64,000 nt of DNA, taken from positions 62,001 through 126,000 of the forward strand of contig JADZEB010000015.1 of the NCBI GenBank assembly GCA_020850755.1. Direction: 5' to 3'. The notes below the pieces were generated by a model. The model was not told where the DNA came from. It saw only the letters and a program-made list of their open reading frames with translations, and searched no databases. Position numbers and translations under genes: made by a program. Position 1 is the first letter of the stretch. Each line of letters starts with the position of its first letter. The DNA comes from Alphaproteobacteria bacterium. GTDB lineage: Bacteria > Pseudomonadota > Alphaproteobacteria > Acetobacterales > Acetobacteraceae. This document shows, in pieces, positions 17,252-27,166 of the stretch.

Positions 17252-18090
17252 CGGCTGCGGCGCAGGCGCGGATCGGCCACGTCGCGCAGCGCGTCGCCGA
17301 ACAGGTTGAAGCCGAGCACGGCCAGGAAGATCGCCAGGCCGGGGAAGGCCGATTGCCACCAGCCCTCGGGCAGGTCCTTGCGGCTTTCCGCGACCATCAG
17401 CCCCCATTCCGGCGTGGGCGGCGCCGCACCCATGCCGAGGAAGCCGAGCGTGGCCGCGACCAGGATCGTCACCCCCATGCCGATCGTGGCGCGCACGATG
17501 ATGGCCGGTGCGACATTGGGCAGGATGTGCAGGAACAGGATGCGCGGCGTGCCCGCGCCTTGCGCCTCCAGCGCGTCGATGAACAGGCCCGAGCGCACGC
17601 GCCGCGTCTCGCCATAGACGATGCGGCAGAAGAACGGCCAGTAGGTGAGCGTGAGCGCCGCCATCGCCGATCCGATCGAGGGGCGCATCACCGCGGCAAA
17701 GGCCAGCGCCAGCACCAGCTGCGGCACCGCCTGGAACACGTCGGTCAGGCGCATGATCCCATCGCCGGTCCAGCCGCCGAAATAGCCGGCGGAGAGCCCG
17801 AGCGGGATGCCGATCAGCATCGCCCCGAGCACGACCAGCAGCGCGATCATCAGCGCCACCCGCGTGCCCATCAGCGTGCGCGAGAACACGTCGCGGCCGA
17901 GCCCGTCGGTGCCGAACCAGTGCTCGGCCGAGGGCGGCTCCAGCCGCTGCCAGGGCTTGGCGTCGAACGCATCCTCGGGGAAGGGCACGAGATAGGGCGC
18001 GGCGAAAGCCAGCACCAGCATGACCGCGATGATGGCGAGCCCGAGCAGGGCGGCGCGGTCGGCCAGCAGGCGGCGAAGGGCGAGCGGCAT
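17248..18090 (-). CDS. Peptide-type ABC transporter permease (DppC/OppC-like)
   Basis: This 280-residue inner-membrane protein has about six hydrophobic segments. The first is near residues 14-34, and is followed by the periplasmic HWFGTDGLGRDVFSRTLMG motif typical of DppC. The EAA-type cytoplasmic loop reads DALEAQGAGTPRILFLHILPN and contacts the ATPases. It is the second permease of the first importer, 3 bp after the DppB-like gene and overlapping the first ATPase. It is a little shorter than typical DppC (about 300 residues), mainly at the N-terminus. Confidence 0.9.
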   Translation of the reverse strand: MPLALRRLLADRAALLGLAIIAVMLVLAFAAPYLVPFPEDAFDAKPWQRLEPPSAEHWFGTDGLGRDVFSRTLMGTRVALMIALLVVLGAMLIGIPLGLSAGYFGGWTGDGIMRLTDVFQAVPQLVLALAFAAVMRPSIGSAMAALTLTYWPFFCRIVYGETRRVRSGLFIDALEAQGAGTPRILFLHILPNVAPAIIVRATIGMGVTILVAATLGFLGMGAAPPTPEWGLMVAESRKDLPEGWWQSAFPGLAIFLAVLGFNLFGDALRDVADPRLRRSR

Positions 18091-18093
18091 GGG

Positions 18094-19104
18094 CTAGCGC
18101 TGCTCGGCCACGCGCGGGTCGATGCGCGCCTGCACGAGGTCGACCATGATGTTCACAACCGCGTAGATCACGCCGATCGCCAGCGTGGTGGCCATCACCG
18201 GCTGGTAGTCGGCGGTGGTGATGGCGCTGAACAGATAGTCGCCAAGGCCGGGCCAGCCGAACACGGCCTCGACCACGATCGAGCCGGACAGGAACAGGCC
18301 GAACAACAGGCCGACCTGCGTGACGGTGGCGGACAGCGAGTTGCGCAGCACGTATTTCCACAGCATCACGCGGCGCGGATAGCCCACCGCACGCTCCCAG
18401 GCCACGAAGTCCTTCTGCAATGTCTCGATGACCGAGGAGCGGGTGAAGCGCGCGATGGTGGCGGTGGCGGGCAGGGCCAACGTGACGGAGGGCAGCACCA
18501 GATGCCAGAGCGCGTGGCGGGCAAGCGCGAGGTTGCCGGCGAGCAGGTAGTCGATCACGTAGAGCCCGGTGAGGAAAGGCGGGGCCGGAACGCCCGCATC
18601 CACCCGGCCGCGCAGCGGCAGAATGTCCAGCTGCATGCTGAACACCAGTTGCAGCATGATCGCCATCCAGAAGGACGCCACCGCCAGCCCGCCGATCGTG
18701 AACACGCGGATGATCTGGTCGAGCCAGCCATTGCGCCGCACCGCCGCGACCGCGCCGAGCGGGATGCCGACCAGGATCGCCAGCAGCATCGAGGCGAGCG
18801 CAAGCTCGATCGTCGCCGGCATGCGCTCGGCCAGGTCCTGCACCACCGGCCGGTGGGTGTACAGGCTCGTGCCGAAATCGCCGCTGGCCACCTGCACGAG
18901 ATAGCGCACGAACTGCACATGGAGCGGCCGGTCGAGGCCGAGCGTGGCGCGGATCGCCGCGACCTGCTCGGGGCTCGCCTGTTCGCCTGCCAGCACCGCG
19001 GCTGGATCGGCCGGCACGATGCGCGTCAGCACGAACACCAGCACCAAGAGCCCGAGCAGCACGGGAATCATCAGCGCCAGCCGGCGCAGGATCAGCGCGA
19101 GCAA
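18094..19104 (-). CDS. Peptide-type ABC transporter permease (DppB/OppB-like)
   Basis: This 336-residue protein matches the length of DppB. The N-terminal segment MLALILRRLALMIPVLLGLL and the RIVPADPA motif, then about five further membrane segments, are characteristic. The EAA loop reads FVAWERAVGYPRRVMLWKYV, and the C-terminus DLVQARIDPRV is family-typical. With the DppC-like protein it forms the transmembrane channel. It lies 77 bp behind the substrate-binding protein gene. Substrate specificity comes from that binding protein and is not known. Confidence 0.92.
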   Translation of the reverse strand: MLALILRRLALMIPVLLGLLVLVFVLTRIVPADPAAVLAGEQASPEQVAAIRATLGLDRPLHVQFVRYLVQVASGDFGTSLYTHRPVVQDLAERMPATIELALASMLLAILVGIPLGAVAAVRRNGWLDQIIRVFTIGGLAVASFWMAIMLQLVFSMQLDILPLRGRVDAGVPAPPFLTGLYVIDYLLAGNLALARHALWHLVLPSVTLALPATATIARFTRSSVIETLQKDFVAWERAVGYPRRVMLWKYVLRNSLSATVTQVGLLFGLFLSGSIVVEAVFGWPGLGDYLFSAITTADYQPVMATTLAIGVIYAVVNIMVDLVQARIDPRVAEQR

Positions 19105-19181
19105 GGTCCGTTCCCCGGTCGAAGAACCGCCACCAGCCCCGCGGCCGCGTCGGCGGCGCGGGGCGCGGCGCGCGGCAAGCC

Positions 19182-20795
19182 TCAGCCCTCCAGCCAGAGC
19201 TCGCGCAGGTCGAGCCCGTCGCCAACCGCACCGGGGCGGTAGCCCTTCACGCGCTCGCGCACGGCGCGATAGGCCATCCCGTTGTAGATCCAGACATCGA
19301 CGGCCTGGTCCACTAGGCGGCGCGAGGCGGCTTCATACAGGCGCTGGCGCTCGGCCCGGTCCAGGGTTGCGCGCGCGGCGGCGAGCATGCCGTCGGTCTC
19401 GTCGTCGCGATACCAGGACGAGCCGCGCTGCGTGCCGAGCGCAGCCTTGCTGTAGAACTGGCCCACCCAGTTGTCCGGGTCGATATAGTAGGTCGATCCC
19501 CAGTGCGACCAGATGTCGGGCGAGGTTTCCTCGCGCTGGGTCATCTGCACGGCATTGGCCCACACCGCCTTGGCGATGCGCATGGTGACGCCGATCTTGC
19601 GCAACTCGCTTTGCAGAAGCTGGGCGGCCTGCTCGGTCTCGTCGAAGCCGACCAGCGCGGTGAAGGTGATCTCGCGCGTGACATTCGCCCCCGCCCGCCT
19701 CGCTGCATCGAGGTGGCGGCGCGCGGCATCGAGATCGTGCTTGTAGCCCTGCAGGTCGCGCGGATGGCCCCAGAGCGAGACCGGCAGCGGGCCGGGGCTG
19801 CGCACCGCGGTGCCGCGCAGCACGCGCTGGATGAACAGCTCGTAGGGGAAGGCGTAGGACAGGGCCTTGCGGAAATCGAGATTGTTCATCGGGTCGCGCC
19901 CGTTATGGACGCGCAGCAGGTAGGTGCGAAGCTGCGGCTCCTCGACCAGGCGCAGGCCGGGCGCGCGGCGCACACGCTCATGCTGGTCGGGACGGATGTA
20001 GGAGTGCGTCGAGTCGATATCGCCCTTCTCCACCGCCAGCAGGCGGGTCGCGTCGTCGCGCACGGGCCGGCACAGGACCTGGCGGATCGGGCGGCTGTGC
20101 GGCCAGCCGCGCCAGTAGCCATCGACCGCCTCCATGTCGAGCGAGTCGAGCGGGCGGAAGCTGCCCGGCACCACCTTGTAGGGGCCGGAGCCGGCATCGT
20201 TGCCGGCGACCCAGGCCGCAGCCCAGTCGTTGTTGACGGTGTTCGCCTCCATCAGCCGCTTGTTCATGATCGCGACCATCGGCAGGCAGGCGAAGAAGGG
20301 CGCGTAGGGGAACTGCAACTCCATGCGCACGCTGTGCCTGCCCGTGGCGGTGACGCCTTCGGCCTTCATGAAGGGGCGGAAGGCCGGCCCCACGCCCTGC
20401 GGCAAGGCGAGCATGCGACGGAAGGAGTAGACGACGTCCTCGGCGGTGAGTTCGCTACCGTCGTGGAACTTCACCCCGGCGCGAATCGTGAAGTCGTGCG
20501 TCTTGCCATCGGCCGAGGAGCGGGTTTCGGTCGCCAGCAGCGGCTTGGGCTCGGGCGGGTTGCCGGCATACTCGTAGAGGCAGTCGTAGAGATTGACGCG
20601 CGTGAAGGCCGACGGCACGTCATAGACCGTGTGCGGATCGAGCGTGCGCGAGAGGTTGCCGCCCCAGCGCAGTGCCGCCGCGCCGGCACCTTGCGCCTGC
20701 GCATCGCGCACCGCGAAGCCCGGCATGCCGATCGGCGCGAGCGCGCCAAGCGCGCCCGCCGTGGCCGAATAGCGCAGAAGATCGCGTCGCCGCAT
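19182..20795 (-). CDS. Family 5 ABC transporter substrate-binding protein, Tat-type signal
   Basis: This 537-residue protein starts with MRRRDLLRYSATAGALGALAP, a Tat-like signal, with cleavage plausible after DAQA near residue 34. The mature part shows the family 5 (DppA/OppA/NikA) pattern: NLYDCLYEY, RAGVKFHDGSELTAEDVVYSFRRML, a long second lobe and a C-terminal helix region (RRLVDQAVDVWIYNG). It binds a ligand in the periplasm for the permeases immediately downstream. The link to hydantoinase and RidA genes suggests a cyclic or modified amino acid or peptide, but that is contextual. Confidence 0.92.
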   Translation of the reverse strand: MRRRDLLRYSATAGALGALAPIGMPGFAVRDAQAQGAGAAALRWGGNLSRTLDPHTVYDVPSAFTRVNLYDCLYEYAGNPPEPKPLLATETRSSADGKTHDFTIRAGVKFHDGSELTAEDVVYSFRRMLALPQGVGPAFRPFMKAEGVTATGRHSVRMELQFPYAPFFACLPMVAIMNKRLMEANTVNNDWAAAWVAGNDAGSGPYKVVPGSFRPLDSLDMEAVDGYWRGWPHSRPIRQVLCRPVRDDATRLLAVEKGDIDSTHSYIRPDQHERVRRAPGLRLVEEPQLRTYLLRVHNGRDPMNNLDFRKALSYAFPYELFIQRVLRGTAVRSPGPLPVSLWGHPRDLQGYKHDLDAARRHLDAARRAGANVTREITFTALVGFDETEQAAQLLQSELRKIGVTMRIAKAVWANAVQMTQREETSPDIWSHWGSTYYIDPDNWVGQFYSKAALGTQRGSSWYRDDETDGMLAAARATLDRAERQRLYEAASRRLVDQAVDVWIYNGMAYRAVRERVKGYRPGAVGDGLDLRELWLEG

Positions 20796-20859
20796 CGTGC
20801 TGTCCTCCCCGTTGTGTGACTATGCGTCCCAGACTGCTTGTTGCCTGCGCGCGGGGCCG

Positions 20860-21255
20860 TCAGCCCTTCCTGCCGGCGCCCTTGCGCGCGATGAGCGTCA
20901 TCTCGACCTTGATCCGCGGATTGAGGAAGGTCACCGCGAAACCCTGGCTGGCCGGCGTGACCAGATGCTTGGTCCGCTCGCAGATGATGGAATACACCTT
21001 CATCGTGTCCTTGGGGTCGGCAAGATAGATCGCGCGCTTGACCACATCCTCCCAGCCGGAGCCAGCGGCCTTCAGCGCGTTCTCCAGGTTGGTGAGCATC
21101 TGGCGCGTCTGCGCCTCGACATCATCGGGCATCTCGCCGGTCTTGTAGTTCGTTCCGGCGGTGCCGGAGACGAAGATCCAGCCATCCACTACGCAGGCAC
21201 GGCAATAGCCCAGCTCGCGCTCCATCTTCGACTCGGTGAAGAAATGCTCGATCAT
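20860..21255 (-). CDS. RidA family protein
   Basis: This 131-residue protein starts at 21255 (MIEHFFTESKMERELGY). The usual YjgF/RidA trimer fold is evident: VSGTAGTNYKTGEMPDDVEAQ, the helix QMLTNLENALKAAG, VVKRAIYLADPKD, and the ending NPRIKVEMTLIA. Canonical RidA enamine/imine deaminases have an Arg near the end of this motif region; here R115 in NPRIKVEMT is the candidate. RidA proteins hydrolyse reactive imines made by flavin or PLP enzymes. That fits the amino acid oxidases encoded upstream and the importer and hydantoinase genes downstream. It sits 64 bp from the binding-protein gene. Confidence 0.88.
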   Translation of the reverse strand: MIEHFFTESKMERELGYCRACVVDGWIFVSGTAGTNYKTGEMPDDVEAQTRQMLTNLENALKAAGSGWEDVVKRAIYLADPKDTMKVYSIICERTKHLVTPASQGFAVTFLNPRIKVEMTLIARKGAGRKG

Positions 21256-21352
21256 GCGGCGTCCCTCGTGCAGTCGGGCCTGTCTTCGTGGGGCGGCTTG
21301 CGATGCCGCGCTTGTTCGGCTGGCGGAATTAGACGGGCGAGTGGCGGCGCTG

Positions 21353-22357
<1,005 letters not shown>

Positions 22358-22358
22358 C

Positions 22359-23276
22359 CTATTCGCCGCGCAGCTTGGGGTCGGTGGCGTCGCGCAGCCC
22401 GTCGCCCAGCAGGTTCAGCGCGAACACCAGTGCCAGGATCGCCAGCCCCGGATAGATCGCGATCCAGGGCGCATCGAGGATGTTCTCGAACGCATCGCGC
22501 ATCATCCCGCCCCAGGTCGGGGTCGGCGGCTTGACGCCAAGCCCGATGAAGGACAGCGATGCCTCCACCCGCACGGCGGTGGCCAGCCACAGCGTGCCCA
22601 TCACCACCACTTCCGACATCACGTTCGGCAGGATGTGCACGAAGATGATGCGCGCATGGCTGAAGCCGAGCGCGCGCCCGGCCTCGACGAAGGCGCGTTC
22701 CTTCACGGCAAGGGTGGGTGCGCGGGCGATGCGGGCGAAGGGGGGCACGGCGGTAAGCGATATCGCGACGATCAGATTGCGCAGCTCCGGCCCGAGCAGC
22801 GCGACGATGACAAGGCCCAGGATCAGCGAGGGGAAGGACATCAGCACGTCCATCGCCTGCATCATCGCGACATCGAACCGTCCGCCGACATAGCCCGAGA
22901 CGAGGCCGATGGTGCCGCCCGCAACCATCGCCAGCCCGATCGCGGCGATCGCCACGATCAGCGATATGCGCGCGCCATAGAGCACGCGCGACAGCACGTC
23001 GCGGCCGAAGGCGTCCGTGCCCATCAGGAAATCGGCAGATGGCGGCTTGAGGCGGTTGAGGATGCTCTGGTCGAGCGGATCGTAGGGGGCGAGCAGAGGT
23101 GCGAAGATCGCCATCAGGACGATGACGACCAGCATCGCCAGCCCGGCCCAGGAGGTCCAGTTGGCGTTGAACAGCCCGACCAGGCGGGCAAGGCCGCCGC
23201 GGCGCGGTGCCGGCGAATCCTCGGCGATGGCGGCGGCCTCGGCGCCGTTGCCGGTCGGGGCGGGTGCCGCGCTCAT
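22359..23276 (-). CDS. Peptide-type ABC transporter permease (DppC-like) of the second importer
   Basis: This 305-residue membrane protein starts at 23276, overlapping the stop of the DppB-like gene as ATGA. A Pro/Ala-rich cytoplasmic N-tail of about 40 residues precedes the first membrane segment (WAGLAMLVVIVLMAIFAPLL). DFLMGTDAFGRDVLSRVLYGARISL is the family motif. The EAA loop is FVEAGRALGFSHARIIFVHILPN, and the C-terminus LLGDGLRDATDPKLRGE closes the family pattern. It forms the channel with the DppB-like protein. Confidence 0.92.
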   Translation of the reverse strand: MSAAPAPTGNGAEAAAIAEDSPAPRRGGLARLVGLFNANWTSWAGLAMLVVIVLMAIFAPLLAPYDPLDQSILNRLKPPSADFLMGTDAFGRDVLSRVLYGARISLIVAIAAIGLAMVAGGTIGLVSGYVGGRFDVAMMQAMDVLMSFPSLILGLVIVALLGPELRNLIVAISLTAVPPFARIARAPTLAVKERAFVEAGRALGFSHARIIFVHILPNVMSEVVVMGTLWLATAVRVEASLSFIGLGVKPPTPTWGGMMRDAFENILDAPWIAIYPGLAILALVFALNLLGDGLRDATDPKLRGE

Positions 23277-24214
23277 CCGTGCTTCACCCTGGGATCGATG
23301 AAGCCGTAGGCGAGGTCGGTGAGCAGGTTCACGACCACGATCAGGAAGCAGTAGATCACAAGAAGGCCCTGGAGCATGGTGTAGTCGCGCTGTGTCAGGG
23401 CCGCCACCACGACCCGGCCCAGGCCCGGGCGGTTGAACACGATCTCGGTCAGCACCGAATTGCCGATCAGGATGCCGAGGTAGAGGCCAACCACCGTCAC
23501 CACCGGCAGGAGCGCGTTGCGCAGGCCGTGCCGCCACACCACCACGCGCCAGGGCACGCCCTTGGCGCGCGCGGTGCGGATATAGTCCTCGGACAGGGAT
23601 TGCAGCATCGAGGATCGCGTCACGCGCGCGATATAGGCCGCCATCACCGAGCCGAGCGCGATCGTCGGCAGCACCAGCTTGTGCAGCCGGTCGCCCCAAT
23701 CATTCAGGTCGGCGGTGCCGATCACGGGGAACAGGCGCCAGGTCAGCGCGAAGGCGATCAGGAGAAAGATGCCGGAGACGAACACCGGGAAGGATAGGCC
23801 GAGCAGCGAGACGATGCGCACCGCATAGTCGATGAAGCGGTTGCGGTGCAGCGCCGCCCAGATGCCGCAGGGCACGCCGAGGACGACGCCGAGCAGCAGC
23901 GAGGCGAGGGTGAGATCGATCGTGTGCGGCAGCACAGCGACCAACTCCTCGATCACCGGCTTGCCCGAGACCATCGACTGGCCGAGATCACCGGAAAGGG
24001 CGGTGAGAAGGAAGCTGACATATTGTTCGTGCAGCGGCCGGTCCAGGCCAAGGCGTGCGCGCAAGGCGTTGATCGCCTCCGGCGTTGCCTGGTCGCCGAG
24101 GATGACCAGCGCGGGGTCGCCCGGTATCACGCGAACGATCAGGAACACGACCGTCAGCACCGCGAGCAGCGTCGGTGCCGCGGCTAGAAGCCGGCGCAGG
24201 ATGAAGCGGATCAC
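23273..24214 (-). CDS. Peptide-type ABC transporter permease (DppB-like) of the second importer, GTG start
   Basis: This 313-residue protein most likely starts at GTG 24214, since the family-typical N-terminus (M)IRFILRRLLAAAPTLLAVLTVVF begins exactly there. The next upstream ATG would add 80 residues of unrelated, antisense-like sequence. VIPGDPALVILGDQATPE, GVPWRVVVWRHGLRNALLPV (EAA loop) and the C-terminal FIDPRVKHG are DppB hallmarks. About six membrane segments are visible. It lies 77 bp behind the binding-protein gene and overlaps the DppC-like gene by 4 nt. Confidence 0.88.
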   Translation of the reverse strand: MIRFILRRLLAAAPTLLAVLTVVFLIVRVIPGDPALVILGDQATPEAINALRARLGLDRPLHEQYVSFLLTALSGDLGQSMVSGKPVIEELVAVLPHTIDLTLASLLLGVVLGVPCGIWAALHRNRFIDYAVRIVSLLGLSFPVFVSGIFLLIAFALTWRLFPVIGTADLNDWGDRLHKLVLPTIALGSVMAAYIARVTRSSMLQSLSEDYIRTARAKGVPWRVVVWRHGLRNALLPVVTVVGLYLGILIGNSVLTEIVFNRPGLGRVVVAALTQRDYTMLQGLLVIYCFLIVVVNLLTDLAYGFIDPRVKHG

Positions 24215-24291
24215 GTTCGGGGCGCCGTCGCTGCCATGGGGTGGGCGGGCCGGCGGCGGCGTGCCGCCGGCCCACCATGCCCGGCCCCGGC

Positions 24292-25857
24292 CTAGCGGAA
24301 GCGCGTCTGCTCGGTGAGCAGCGGCCCGAGGCTCATCGCACCGTTGAGCTGGTAGCCGAGCTCGACGCTGTTGCGGCGCGCCCAGATCTGAAGCCCCTCG
24401 CGCAGCGGCACGGCGCACACCGCCTCGGCCAGCTTGCGCTGGGCGGTCGCCCACAGCTCGAGCTGGCGCTGCGGGTTGGTCTCCACGCGCGCCGCGTCGA
24501 TCTCGGCGTCAGCCATGCCGCAATGCGAGAAGTTGGTCACTGCTGTGGGCGTCTTCACGATGCTACGCGAATGGAACATCTGGGTCAGCCAGGTGTCGGC
24601 AACCGGGAAGCGCGCGGCCGAATAGAACACGATCGGCGAGAGGTCCTGGCGGATCTGGGCGTGGAAGGTGGCGTGCTCCACCACCTCCATGTCGAGCGTG
24701 ATGCCGGCCCGGCGCAGCTGCGCCTGCACCACCTGCATGGTGGCAAGCATCGAGGGGAGCTGCGTCGTGATGGTCTTGATGGTCAGGCCGTTGGGGAAGC
24801 CCGCCTCGCGCAGCAACTGGCGTGCGCGCTCGATATTGTGCGGCACGGCGCCCACCTCGATGCCGCCGAGATAGCCGCGCGGCAGGAGCCCGGTGCCCGC
24901 GCGCGAGACATCGACGCCGTGGAACTGGATCAGTTCCTCGCGGTTGGCGGCGTGCGCGATCGCCTGGCGCACGCGGATATCGTTCAGCGGCGCGCGGGTG
25001 ATGTTCATGTGCAGGAGGCCAAGCTCGGCCGGGTCGAACACCATCACGCTGGTGTTGGGCAGGGCCTTCATGCGGTTGGCCCAGGACTGGTCCTGGCGAC
25101 CATAGATCAGGTCGATCTCGCCATTCTGGTAGGCGAGGTCGCGCGACGCGTCCGAGGGGATGAAGCGGTAGCTGACGCGCTGGATCTGTGGGCGGCCGCG
25201 GAAATAGCCCTCATGCGCCGCGAGTTCGAGCGACTGGCGCGCGCGATGCTCGGTCACCTGGAAGGGGCCGGTGCCCACCGGCTCGCGCAGGAAGCGGTCG
25301 CCCAGCTGCTCCACCGCGCGGCGGCTGACGATGTTGCCGCCATGATAGTTGGTGACGAGGCCGAGCAGGCTCGGCACCACTTCCTTGAGGCGAATGCGCA
25401 CGGTGTAGGGATCGACCACCTCCACCGCCTCGAAGGCGCGATAGTCGGCGGCGAAGCCCGACCGGCGCGCATCGGCCGCCTTGGTCAGGCTGAAGACGAT
25501 GTCCTCGGCCGTCACCTCGCCGAAGTTGCGGTGGAACTGCACGCCGCGGCGCAGGTGGAAGGTCCAGGTCTTGCCGTCGGGCGAGGATTCCCAGCGTTCC
25601 GCCAGATCGGGTTCGATCTCGGCCGGGCTGATCGAGCCCGGGCGGAAGCGGACCAGGCCGCTGAACATCCAGCCCACCACCACCTTGTCGATCGTGGTGG
25701 TGGAGTAGTGCGGGTCGAGCCGGCTGATGTCCTGCGCCGCCATGCCGACATTGAGCATGGTGCGCGGCTGGGCGTTCGCGCTGCCGGCGACCGCCAGTGC
25801 GGCGGCGAGCGCCAGCGCGGCAAGCCCGGTTCTGGATGCGGTTCGGGTACTGGTCAT
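24292..25857 (-). CDS. Family 5 ABC transporter substrate-binding protein, Sec signal
   Basis: This 521-residue protein has a classical Sec signal: a short basic start, then TGLAALALAAALAVAGSANAQ, with cleavage expected after ANA near residue 29. The mature protein carries family 5 markers: LNVGMAAQDISRLDPHYST, HLRRGVQFHRNFGEVTAEDIVFSL, and VGTGPFQVTEHRARQSLELAAHEGYF. It is the periplasmic receptor of the second importer and precedes its permeases. Lying between the FAD oxidase genes and the permeases, it probably delivers the compound that those flavoproteins oxidise. Confidence 0.92.
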   Translation of the reverse strand: MTSTRTASRTGLAALALAAALAVAGSANAQPRTMLNVGMAAQDISRLDPHYSTTTIDKVVVGWMFSGLVRFRPGSISPAEIEPDLAERWESSPDGKTWTFHLRRGVQFHRNFGEVTAEDIVFSLTKAADARRSGFAADYRAFEAVEVVDPYTVRIRLKEVVPSLLGLVTNYHGGNIVSRRAVEQLGDRFLREPVGTGPFQVTEHRARQSLELAAHEGYFRGRPQIQRVSYRFIPSDASRDLAYQNGEIDLIYGRQDQSWANRMKALPNTSVMVFDPAELGLLHMNITRAPLNDIRVRQAIAHAANREELIQFHGVDVSRAGTGLLPRGYLGGIEVGAVPHNIERARQLLREAGFPNGLTIKTITTQLPSMLATMQVVQAQLRRAGITLDMEVVEHATFHAQIRQDLSPIVFYSAARFPVADTWLTQMFHSRSIVKTPTAVTNFSHCGMADAEIDAARVETNPQRQLELWATAQRKLAEAVCAVPLREGLQIWARRNSVELGYQLNGAMSLGPLLTEQTRFR

Positions 25858-25906
25858 GGGGGCTTCCTTCCTTGCTGTTCTGGTTCTGGTTCAACCATTG
25901 CCGGTT

Positions 25907-27124
25907 TCAGGGCGGCTTGCCAAGCGTGAACCGGCCGATGTCGAAGGCCTCGATCGGGGTGCCGCTCCGCCCGTCCAGCACCAGCTCACCCAGGATCGCG
26001 CCGATCGCGGGGCCGAGCTGGAAGCCGTGGCCTGAGAAGCCGAAGGCGTGGAACAGGCCGGGCGTGGTGCGACTCGGCCCGATCACCGGGATGTGGTCGG
26101 GCATCTGGCCGTCCATGCCGGTCCAGCTGCGGATCACCAGCGCATCGCGCAGCATCGGCACGATCTCGGCGGCGAGCGGCAGCGCTTCCAGCGTGATCGC
26201 CGGCAGCGGGCGGGCGCGCAGCGCCACCGGGTCGGCCTCGCCGTGGCCGCCGCCGAAGATGACGTTGCCGCGCGCGATCTGGCGCAGATAGACATTGCCG
26301 CCGACGACGCCGAGATTGACCTTGACGACATAGGGCAAGGGCTCGGTGACGATCATGTTCGGCGCCAGCACCTGGATCGGCACCTTCTCGCCGAACTGCT
26401 CGGCGATCGCCCCGCCCCAGTAGCCGGCGGTGTTGACAAGGCTCTTCGCCCGCACCTCCAGCCCGTTCGCGGTCTCGGCGATGAAGCCGTCCGAGTCGCG
26501 CGCCAGCCGCACCACCTCGGCATGCTCGACGATGGCGGCACCCGCCTTGCGCGCGGCGCGGGCCAACGCGGGCGCCAGCAGGCGCGGATTGGCGTGCCCG
26601 TCATCGGCGGCGAAGGAGCCGGCGACAACGGCGGGGCCGAGGAAGGGGAACTCGGCATGCACCGCGTTGCGCCCGATCAGGCGCAAGGGCAGGTCGTATT
26701 GGCGCGCGACATCGGCATAGGCGACAAGCTCCGCCTCCTCCTCGGCGTTGCGCGCGAGCTTGAGATGGCCCGAGGGCACGAACTCGCAATCGCTGCCGGT
26801 GATCTCCCTGAGCCGCCCCCACAATTCGCGCGAGCGGCGCGCGATCGGCAGCTCGGCCGGGTGGCGGCCCTGCTGGCGCACCCCGCCATAGTTCACGCCG
26901 CTGGCCTGGCTGCCGACCAGCCCGCGCTCCAGCAAGGTCACGCGCACGCCGCGCTCAGCGATATGCAATGCCGCCGAGCAGCCGGCCCCGCCGCCGCCGA
27001 TCACCAGCACGTCGGTGCTGATCTTCCCGATCGCGGCAAGGTTCGACAGCACGGGATGCTTGTCGGGATCGCGCTCGGCGGGCACGGGCTCGCGCTCGGC
27101 CTCGCTTCGGCGGCGCCAGATCAT
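25907..27124 (-). CDS. FAD-dependent amine/opine oxidoreductase (DadA/SoxB-like, beta-subunit type)
   Basis: This 405-residue protein starts at 27124, the last of four ATGs stacked in a 14-bp tandem repeat. The dinucleotide-binding motif VLVIGGGGAGCS is at 39-50. The C-terminal FAD motif reads HAFGFSGHGFQLGPAIG, as in D-amino acid dehydrogenases, sarcosine oxidase beta and opine oxidase NoxB/OoxB. The long N-tail (about 37 residues, Arg/Glu-rich) is unusual. Together with the two following upstream genes it makes the catalytic, FAD/[2Fe-2S] and small [2Fe-2S] set seen in opine or hydroxyproline oxidases. It would oxidise a secondary amine or D-amino acid. Confidence 0.82.
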   Translation of the reverse strand: MIWRRRSEAEREPVPAERDPDKHPVLSNLAAIGKISTDVLVIGGGGAGCSAALHIAERGVRVTLLERGLVGSQASGVNYGGVRQQGRHPAELPIARRSRELWGRLREITGSDCEFVPSGHLKLARNAEEEAELVAYADVARQYDLPLRLIGRNAVHAEFPFLGPAVVAGSFAADDGHANPRLLAPALARAARKAGAAIVEHAEVVRLARDSDGFIAETANGLEVRAKSLVNTAGYWGGAIAEQFGEKVPIQVLAPNMIVTEPLPYVVKVNLGVVGGNVYLRQIARGNVIFGGGHGEADPVALRARPLPAITLEALPLAAEIVPMLRDALVIRSWTGMDGQMPDHIPVIGPSRTTPGLFHAFGFSGHGFQLGPAIGAILGELVLDGRSGTPIEAFDIGRFTLGKPP

Positions 27125-27166
27125 GGCGCGTCCCTCATGGCGCGTCCCTCATGGCGCGTCCCTCAT
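27122..27166 (-). repeat. Tandem 14-bp repeat creating stacked start codons
   Basis: On the minus strand the unit ATGAGGGACGCGCC occurs three times head to tail, followed by the ATG of the oxidoreductase gene (ATGs at 27166, 27152, 27138 and 27124). The first ATG overlaps the stop of the upstream gene as ATGA. Each of the first three ATGs opens a five-codon frame MRDAP that ends in a TGA overlapping the next ATG by the same four bases. The unit contains AGGGA, so each copy also brings a weak ribosome site. Confidence 0.85.

Noticed and set aside
16226-19231. A continuous open frame of about 1000 codons through two permease genes into the ATPase
   Set aside because: Only the last 341 codons read as protein (ABC ATPase); the upstream part is antisense-like, Arg/Ala-rich sequence typical of open frames in 70% GC DNA.
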